DNA of 42,318 bases from Acidobacteriota bacterium (GTDB taxonomy: Bacteria; Acidobacteriota; Terriglobia; Acidiferrales; UBA7541), in NCBI GenBank assembly GCA_003223325.1, contig QHYS01000171.1:1-42318 (forward strand). The letters run 5' to 3'. The notes below the pieces were generated by a model that was not told the DNA's origin, did no database searches, and saw only the letters and a list, made by a program, of their open reading frames with translations. Within the stretch, counting starts at the first letter, position 1. Every line of letters begins with the position of its first letter. Below are positions 33,298-39,865 of this stretch, piece by piece. Made by a program: the position numbers and the translations under genes.

Positions 33298-35982
33298 TTA
33301 GAAGACGAACCTCAGAGAGAGTTGCAAGCGGCGCGCGGGATCAGCGGAATTATCAGGCCGACCGAAAAATGGAGAGGTCCTGATGCCTACGAAATTCATG
33401 TAGTTGACATGATTCAGAACATTGAAAGCGTCGGCAGACAATTCGAATTGCTCCGGGTTGTGGTCGCGACCGTTCAGGCGGAAGGTTTTCCCGAAGCGCA
33501 AGTCAACATTGGCATAGCCTGGCCCATGGCCCGTATTCCGAGTGACGCCCGGCGGACGGTCATTGAATACGGTGTCCCCGTTGTTGTCCAGCCCGGTCGT
33601 AATATTGAAGGGGATTCCGGAAGCTACTCTCGTAGCAGCTCCCATTCGCAAGCCCCAAGGCAGATCGTACGTGCCAATGAAGTTGAATTGGTGCCGGCGG
33701 TCATAGTCCGATCGGCCCCATTCGGGGCGCAGATCATAATTATTAGCAGGCAGGAAAAACATTCCGCTCGTATCGTCCATCGCACGTGAAAGAATGTATT
33801 GGGAGTAGAGGCTGAAATTCCGGCGGGGGTGCAAGCGCAGAGCAAAGGTCACGTTGTTGCTACGCGATAATCCGGCCGACTCGAATTGATCCAGATTGAA
33901 GATGGAGGGATCCGGCCGCACCCTTGCCCCCGGGAGGGGCGCGTTGATGTTTCTCATGCGGTAGAGATGAACGCCGCGCACAGTCGTTAGATCCACGGTA
34001 AAGTAGTTTGCCCCCTTTCCAAGCTTTTGTTCGACCGCGAAATTACCCTGAATAAGGTATGGAAAGGTCATGTCTGCAGAAATCCTGACCAAGCTCGACG
34101 GGACAGTGGTGGCCGTTGTGCCGGTAGGAAAGGGGTTGGGGAAGGAAGGGTTCGTGATGACGATTTGTTGGATCTGGATACCATTGTAAAGCAACCCCTG
34201 TTGCTCCATAGCCTCAGGTTGCCGGTCGTAGAAAATTCCAAAGCCTGCACGAATGACAGTACGCGCGTTTGCCGGGGCATAGGCAATGGCCACCCGCGGC
34301 GCTACGTTGTCGAAGCGATTTCCGTTCGATTGCCCCTCATAGCGCAGTCCAAGCATGAGGGAGAGCTTTGGCCGCAACCGCATTTCGTCTTGAACGAAGG
34401 AGTAGAACTCGTGCTGAGCAAAAGAAATCTGCGGGTTACCAATATTTTGGGTGAATTGCGCTGGACTCTTTTGAGAGAAGGCAAAGGGGCAGGTTGGAGT
34501 AGGAAATAGGCACGAGAAAATGAATGTGCCGCCGAAGTTGGATGCGTCCATTGCCCGAATCCACCTGGGCCGGGCCCCGCCTCCGAATCGCAAAGTATGC
34601 ATTCCGTGAGACCAAGTGACGATGTCTTCGGCATCAACCAAAAAGTCTCGCTGGTGGAGCGAAACCTGTGCCCCTCCAGCTTGAAACGCACCGGGGAGCA
34701 GGACGGCCGGCTGATCGGTAATGCTCGATGTGTCTTGACGCCGCTCCCGGTAGGCTAAACGGAATTCGTTAAGGAGTGCCGGAGATGGGATAGCTGTCTC
34801 GAAGAGATTGAATTCGTTCCCATGGTCAAAGTAGTTTGTGGCCCGCTCTGGTAAATCGAATGCCCCGACGTTCTGGTTCTTGCGCAACTTGTTCTTGAAT
34901 TTATAGGTGAGGCTGAGTTTGTGATTCGTGCTGAGCTTGAAATTCAGGCGCGTAAAGAGATGAGTGTTCCGCTCGGGAGCTCCAAAATTCTGGACGAACG
35001 GACCAGACAGAGTCTGTGCGTCGACAACGGAGGTTTCGTTGTTGAGGTCATAACGCGCAGAAACGAGAAACGATACATCTTTGCTGATTGGCCCCTCCAA
35101 CTCGGCCTCGGAGATGGCGCGTTGGTGAGGCGGGACCGACGAAGCAAAGGTGTTGCGGGCATCGAAGGCAGAATTCAAAAAGTCTGTGAACGCGGTTCCA
35201 TGATATTGATGAATCCGGCGCTTTGTTTTCACTTCGATCCGGCCTTTTCCAGGGCGCCCAAATTCTGCGGAATAAGGATTCTGATTTACGGTGATGTTCT
35301 TGATGCTGGAGAGAGGCAAATCCAGGCTGTTAGTGGGAACACCATCCACAATGAGCTGAGGACCCATGGCTCCCGCCACGCTGGGGTCAGTGAAAATGGA
35401 AACTACCGCGAGGGGATCTCCATTCAACATAGGCAGGCCGCCTAAGAAATTGTCATCGACATGAAACCTGTCGACGTTCTCTTCCGGGGAGACGGGAACG
35501 GCGTCGGCCGAGACAGTCACTTCCTCCGTGACCTGCAAGATCTCCAGGCGGATCTGCACAGGGGGCACGAAGGATGTGCCGACAGTTAATTTACGCTGCG
35601 CGAGCTTGAAACCCGGGGCAATGGCCGTCAGGATGTAATCCCCGGCGGGCTGGTTGTCGAAAGAAAAACCGCCCGTTTCATCCGTGGTGACTTCCGTTTC
35701 GTGCCCGCTCGGTTGCTCGGTTAGTTTGATCTTGGCACCTCGTATGGGTGCTGCATTCGCATCCAAAACTGTGACCGTCAGGGCGCCCGCTTCTTGGGCA
35801 CCTGCCACTACGGAGAAGACGGATGGAGAGACCGTAAGCAGAATGATCAAGATAATACGGAGAACGAAATTCTTTTCGCGGAACGAGATCCGCTCAGCAA
35901 CATGCGAACCGCGGTTTCTGAGCCCCCAAGCCTTCTGAATGTGTCGAGAAGCTCCGTGCATAAGCACCTGCATCATAGACAT
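33298..35982 (-). CDS. Oar-like TonB-dependent outer-membrane receptor
   Basis: About 894 aa. A long basic n-region and hydrophobic core VLRIILIILLTVSPSVFSVVAG with an AGA-QE cleavage site (about residue 62) form the signal peptide. A carboxypeptidase-regulatory (CNA-B-like) domain follows (about 66-145, LTVTVLDANAAPIRGAKI). The plug contains QLIVDGVPTNSLDL and NPYSAEFGRPGKGRIEVKT, and then come barrel strands ending LQLSLRFVF. This layout is the large Oar-like class of Acidobacteriota, though shorter than the usual 1,100 or so. AAGGGG lies close to the ATG cluster at 35982-35976. It starts 50 bp after the phosphotransferase gene, possibly in the same operon. Confidence 0.9.
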   Translation of the reverse strand: MSMMQVLMHGASRHIQKAWGLRNRGSHVAERISFREKNFVLRIILIILLTVSPSVFSVVAGAQEAGALTVTVLDANAAPIRGAKIKLTEQPSGHETEVTTDETGGFSFDNQPAGDYILTAIAPGFKLAQRKLTVGTSFVPPVQIRLEILQVTEEVTVSADAVPVSPEENVDRFHVDDNFLGGLPMLNGDPLAVVSIFTDPSVAGAMGPQLIVDGVPTNSLDLPLSSIKNITVNQNPYSAEFGRPGKGRIEVKTKRRIHQYHGTAFTDFLNSAFDARNTFASSVPPHQRAISEAELEGPISKDVSFLVSARYDLNNETSVVDAQTLSGPFVQNFGAPERNTHLFTRLNFKLSTNHKLSLTYKFKNKLRKNQNVGAFDLPERATNYFDHGNEFNLFETAIPSPALLNEFRLAYRERRQDTSSITDQPAVLLPGAFQAGGAQVSLHQRDFLVDAEDIVTWSHGMHTLRFGGGARPRWIRAMDASNFGGTFIFSCLFPTPTCPFAFSQKSPAQFTQNIGNPQISFAQHEFYSFVQDEMRLRPKLSLMLGLRYEGQSNGNRFDNVAPRVAIAYAPANARTVIRAGFGIFYDRQPEAMEQQGLLYNGIQIQQIVITNPSFPNPFPTGTTATTVPSSLVRISADMTFPYLIQGNFAVEQKLGKGANYFTVDLTTVRGVHLYRMRNINAPLPGARVRPDPSIFNLDQFESAGLSRSNNVTFALRLHPRRNFSLYSQYILSRAMDDTSGMFFLPANNYDLRPEWGRSDYDRRHQFNFIGTYDLPWGLRMGAATRVASGIPFNITTGLDNNGDTVFNDRPPGVTRNTGHGPGYANVDLRFGKTFRLNGRDHNPEQFELSADAFNVLNHVNYMNFVGIRTSPFFGRPDNSADPARRLQLSLRFVF

Positions 35983-36032
35983 ACCCCTTCGCCCAGCTAT
36001 TCCCGGGCGAGGAGCGGGCAAGAGCAATCAAG

Positions 36033-37097
36033 CTAGGCTATGGCCGGATGCTCTTTCACGATTCTTTCCAGTTCTTTCACCCACTTGCCAAAGTTGTGAG
36101 AGACGCTTCGATTGCGCCACCAGCCGAGCCATTCCAGGGCTTGGTAAAGTTCCATTTCTTGCAGCTCCAGACAGAAAGAATCCCAATTCAGTGGAAGGCG
36201 CGTCTCGGCTTGGTACTGATCAAAATAAGCCCTCCACATAGACTCTCTTTCCCGGGCTGTCCACCCCGAGCTGACGCTTACTAGGTCGAACGAGCTGGGG
36301 CCGAGCGCCGCCGTTTCCCAATCAATGACAGCAATGTGGTGCTTGTGAGTTTTCGGGCGGAGCATGATGTTCTTTCCAAAGAACTGGCCGTGGATGACGC
36401 TGCGCGACAATCCGTTGAGCCAATCGATCCGGCTCTCAAAGTGGTTGTACGCGCGCTCAATTAATTGGCGATCCTTCGACTCCAGATTCGGCAATATTTT
36501 CTGAATGCGTGCCGCACAGCACCGGAACTGAGCCGCGTCGTACGAAGGAAGAAAATTTGTCTGCGAAGCAGGCAGGTTGCGCGTAGCTGCATGAAAGCGG
36601 GCGGCCCATTGCGCCGCCGGCACCCAACGAATAAAGTTGCGGCAGTCGCGAAGCCGTGAAGAACCTGTGTCTTCCAAAAACATCCAGTAGATTCCGCGCT
36701 CGGAATCCCAACGAGAGGCGTACAGCTCAGGAGTTCCAAGCTGGAGTCCCGACAGAATAGTCTGGTAAACGCGCAGTTCCTGGTTGCTCGCAGGAACGTC
36801 CGGCCGGCGCACCTTTCGTGCCTGTTCGATCTGATGCTGAGGACTCAAGTCTTTGAGGAATACGCGGATGGATTCCTCGTTTTCGAGACGCGCGAAAAGG
36901 TGTTCACCATGAAAGGTCGACTCGTGCTGGCATGCCGTCCGGTCGAGCTGAAGAACTCGGATAGGACGGCCTCGCGATCGACTCAAGGCCCTTTCGAGAG
37001 TCTTCAGCATCACGTCATTCAAGTGATCCGCGCTGATCGGCTGCGGACCGCTTACCGGCCCGGCAGCGGATTCCGCGAGGCTCGTTCGCCCAATCAT
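36033..37097 (-). CDS. APH-like phosphotransferase with catalytic Asp replaced by Gln
   Basis: 354 aa with the bilobal aminoglycoside-phosphotransferase/choline-kinase fold. WMFLEDTG marks the hinge. The Brenner loop reads VIHGQFFGKNIML, with H236, Q238 and N243. The metal-binding AVIDWETAALGPSSFDL has D259. In active members the loop is HGD, so the presumed catalytic base is Gln here while the other residues remain. GGGAGG lies 9 bases before the ATG, and only 4 bp separate it from the upstream APH gene. Function may be regulatory or a modified kinase; the substrate is unknown, with a glycan or lipid carrier suggested by context. Confidence 0.82.
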   Translation of the reverse strand: MIGRTSLAESAAGPVSGPQPISADHLNDVMLKTLERALSRSRGRPIRVLQLDRTACQHESTFHGEHLFARLENEESIRVFLKDLSPQHQIEQARKVRRPDVPASNQELRVYQTILSGLQLGTPELYASRWDSERGIYWMFLEDTGSSRLRDCRNFIRWVPAAQWAARFHAATRNLPASQTNFLPSYDAAQFRCCAARIQKILPNLESKDRQLIERAYNHFESRIDWLNGLSRSVIHGQFFGKNIMLRPKTHKHHIAVIDWETAALGPSSFDLVSVSSGWTARERESMWRAYFDQYQAETRLPLNWDSFCLELQEMELYQALEWLGWWRNRSVSHNFGKWVKELERIVKEHPAIA

Positions 37098-37101
37098 CTC
37101 C

Positions 37102-38070
37102 TTACGCCTCCCATCCAGCCATTCCGATGGCCTCGGTCATCCTGTCCTGATAAAAGCGCAATTTGACGGTGGAAAATTCCCAGCGCGGATCGAACTTCTG
37201 GCTTTCCCAATTAAATTCCGCAATTCCTCTGAAAATTTTCCCGACAACTGCCATCCTGAGAAGGTCCTGAAAGTTCAGAGCGCGCCAGATGTCTTGCACC
37301 GTGGAGTGGTAAACGGGAATATCGACGAAAGCGAGATCTGCAGCAGGAACGCCCCAACCGCTGGCTTCCCAATCGAAAGGCAGGAACGTGACTCCTCTGC
37401 TGCCGCGGCGAATCACGGCATTTTTGGGTTTGAAATCACCATGAACCAAGGTCCGGGGCATTCGCTCGCACCAGCGCTCAATCTGGTTCCAATGCGACTC
37501 CAAGAAGGCGCATTGGGATACGACAGTTACAAAAACCGCGAAATCGGCGGGAGTCAAATGGAGAGTTGACAGACTGTGTGAAAGGCTCTGGTGCGCTACT
37601 TTTAATTGCTCGACAAAGTATTCTGGTCCCCGGTTCGGCAGTACTTTGGAGTTCGCCAGGTAGGCCGCTGAGGTGTGTAGGAGGCCCAGCCAGCGCGCCG
37701 CCAAGATGGAGTGCGACTCGTTTTCGCGCGAATAACGTTCGCCCTGTACATCTTCCAGAAAGAGCCAATCGAAATCAGACTCCCCCGCGACGAACCCGTA
37801 AAATTGCGGGGTCGTAACCGGCAATTTTGGCAGAATTTCTTCATAGATGATTCGTTCGTGCCGAGCGGTATGACGCTGGCAGTATTTTGCGACAACCGAG
37901 GAACGCTCCAGAGTTGCACCGACCAAGCGGTAAATCGAGGATTTTACGCGCTTGCTTAGCAGAATGATTTCAGTTGGCTCGGAGCCCCCTTGTCCCAAAT
38001 GACTCCACGCCACAGCTGCCGCATGCTCCGACAGATTCGACCTCACGATTTCGACTCCAGGCTCAGGCAT
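37102..38070 (-). CDS. APH-like phosphotransferase, intact active site
   Basis: 322 aa, same fold as its downstream neighbour but only distantly similar. FDWLFLEDVQGERY marks the hinge, TLVHGDFKPKNAVI holds the catalytic D212 and N217, and LPFDWEASGWGVPAADLA holds the metal ligand D233. It should phosphorylate a hydroxyl group on a small molecule or sugar. The start at 38070 has AGGAG 8 bases upstream and overlaps the ABC gene end by 8 bp; a longer ORF to 38127 is less likely. Resistance to aminoglycosides is not implied: the cluster points to glycan or glycolipid metabolism. Confidence 0.82.
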   Translation of the reverse strand: MPEPGVEIVRSNLSEHAAAVAWSHLGQGGSEPTEIILLSKRVKSSIYRLVGATLERSSVVAKYCQRHTARHERIIYEEILPKLPVTTPQFYGFVAGESDFDWLFLEDVQGERYSRENESHSILAARWLGLLHTSAAYLANSKVLPNRGPEYFVEQLKVAHQSLSHSLSTLHLTPADFAVFVTVVSQCAFLESHWNQIERWCERMPRTLVHGDFKPKNAVIRRGSRGVTFLPFDWEASGWGVPAADLAFVDIPVYHSTVQDIWRALNFQDLLRMAVVGKIFRGIAEFNWESQKFDPRWEFSTVKLRFYQDRMTEAIGMAGWEA

Positions 38071-39865
38071 TGGTCTGTCTCCTGGAAGGAATCGCGCCGG
38101 CACGCACGGTTTTTTCTTCATGGTCAATTAAGAATTTGGGAGAAGTCACGCGAATGAGTTTCCCCTGATCGATGTGCAGGATGCGGTCGCAGTCTTCTAG
38201 CGGACTGAGGCGATGAGAGATCAGGAAGCTGGTGCGGCCTTGCATCAGGTTTCTCATCGCTTCCATGATTACGGCCTCTGTTTCAAGATCTACGGCGCTG
38301 GTGGGTTCATCAAGGATCAGGATGGGAGCGTCTTTGAGGAAGGCGCGAGCGAGCGCAATGCGTTGGCGCTCTCCGCCGGAGAGGCGAACACCGCGCTCGC
38401 CGACTTGTGTCTCGTAACCCGCGGGCAGCTTCTCGATGAACTCGTGGATGTGCGCTGCCTTCGTCGCAGCAATGATCTCCGGCCTGCCGGCCGCGGGACG
38501 AGCATATGCGATGTTTTCCGCAATGCTGCAGGAAAAGAGAACGGGATCCTGAGTGACAATCGCGGACTGGTTGCGCAGGTCCGCCAATTTGTAATCGCGA
38601 AGGTCAACCCCGTCGAGAAAAATGCGCCCTTCCGTAGGATCGTAGAAACGCAGCAACAGGTTGACGAGCGTCGATTTCCCCGCCCCGGTGGGTCCGACAA
38701 TACCGACTCGCATGCCGGGCTCGATCTCGAATGAAACGTGTTTCAGAGCATGGCGGTCAGAAGCGTAAACAAAGGATACGTTCTGGCAGATGATCCCGCC
38801 CGTTGACCGAAGGAGGGAGCGGGCGTTCGGCTTTTCGACGAGATCAGTGGTTTGGTCCAGAAGAAAGAATGCCCTTTCCACGCTTGCCAGATGGCCCTGA
38901 AGCGTGGCTGATTTCTTCCCGAGCGTCTTCAGGGGTTCGTAAAGTTGCGCCAGGTAGCCCATCACCAGCAGGAGTTCACCAAGGGTCAGCGCGCCCAATT
39001 GAACCTGGTGGACGCCCACGAACAGCGCCACAGCGGTGCCAATTGCGGTGGTAAGCCCAATCGCAAGACTGAATCTGCCTTCCACCCAAGCCAAATGCAA
39101 CCGCGCCCTCATTCCCTGAGTGGAATGCCGCACAAATCGTTCTTGCTCGCTATCCTCGCGTCCGAAGGCCTGAACGACACGGATTGCGCCAAGCACCTCT
39201 TGTACGACGGCGACAGTGGAACTGTCATAGGTCTTTGCCTCGCGGGAGCCACGCCGCAATCCCCGCCGATAAATCTTCGAGACCGCAAAAATGATTGGCG
39301 ATATGAAGAGCGCAACCAAAGCCAGTTGCCAGTCGATTCGCACCGTAACGTAAAACATTCCGGCCAGCGTCAAGCTCGACTTGATGAACGGAACCAGGTA
39401 ATCGACCGTGATCGCCTGGATTGAAACCGCGTCCGTTTGAACGCGATAGAGTGAATCCACGGTTCCCTTGGAGTCGTGATAGGACAGCGAGAGGCGCTGG
39501 ATTTGCCGAAATAGCTCCGCGCGGAACTGCAGAAGGAGTTTTTCCCCGGTGTACGTTTGGAGCAGCGATACGGCCAAATTTTGCAATTGCGCCAGAATGG
39601 TTACGACGATCAGTAGCGCAACGGCGAAGATCAGTGCTGATGCGGGCGTGACGGAAGTAGTGGAGGGCCACAGCGCACGAACCAGTTGCGGAAGGGGATG
39701 CGAACCCAGCCCGCTGTCCACGGCGATCTTGAGAGGCAAGGGCATGAGCAGAGCGAGAGGACTCGCCAGCAGACTAAGCAAAAAAAGAGCGGCGATATGA
39801 ATCCAGTAAGGGCGCGCCTGCTGAAACAACCGGCGGTAGAGGACGTTGTCGCCAAGCTTTGTCAT
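38063..39865 (-). CDS. MsbA-type ABC exporter (fused membrane and ATPase domains)
   Basis: 600 aa half-transporter that works as a homodimer. Residues about 15-320 hold six membrane helices (for example YWIHIAALFLLSLLASPLALL). The nucleotide-binding domain follows: Walker A GPTGAGKSTL (about 390-400), Q loop IVTQDPVLF, signature LSGGERQRIALARAF (about 495), Walker B ILILDEPTSAVD (about 518) and switch SHRLSP. All ATPase motifs are intact. Family members flip lipids or lipid-linked sugars or export peptides. Its ATG overlaps the stop of the glycosyltransferase gene by 4 bp (ATGA), so it probably exports or flips that enzyme's product. Confidence 0.93.
   Translation of the reverse strand: MTKLGDNVLYRRLFQQARPYWIHIAALFLLSLLASPLALLMPLPLKIAVDSGLGSHPLPQLVRALWPSTTSVTPASALIFAVALLIVVTILAQLQNLAVSLLQTYTGEKLLLQFRAELFRQIQRLSLSYHDSKGTVDSLYRVQTDAVSIQAITVDYLVPFIKSSLTLAGMFYVTVRIDWQLALVALFISPIIFAVSKIYRRGLRRGSREAKTYDSSTVAVVQEVLGAIRVVQAFGREDSEQERFVRHSTQGMRARLHLAWVEGRFSLAIGLTTAIGTAVALFVGVHQVQLGALTLGELLLVMGYLAQLYEPLKTLGKKSATLQGHLASVERAFFLLDQTTDLVEKPNARSLLRSTGGIICQNVSFVYASDRHALKHVSFEIEPGMRVGIVGPTGAGKSTLVNLLLRFYDPTEGRIFLDGVDLRDYKLADLRNQSAIVTQDPVLFSCSIAENIAYARPAAGRPEIIAATKAAHIHEFIEKLPAGYETQVGERGVRLSGGERQRIALARAFLKDAPILILDEPTSAVDLETEAVIMEAMRNLMQGRTSFLISHRLSPLEDCDRILHIDQGKLIRVTSPKFLIDHEEKTVRAGAIPSRRQTNA

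Noticed and set aside
33229-33789. Plus-strand frame of 186 codons
   Set aside because: It is antisense to the receptor barrel and to the SDR.
36033-38070. Aminoglycoside resistance genes
   Set aside because: The fold is shared by many small-molecule and sugar kinases, and the glycan-export context argues against antibiotic resistance.
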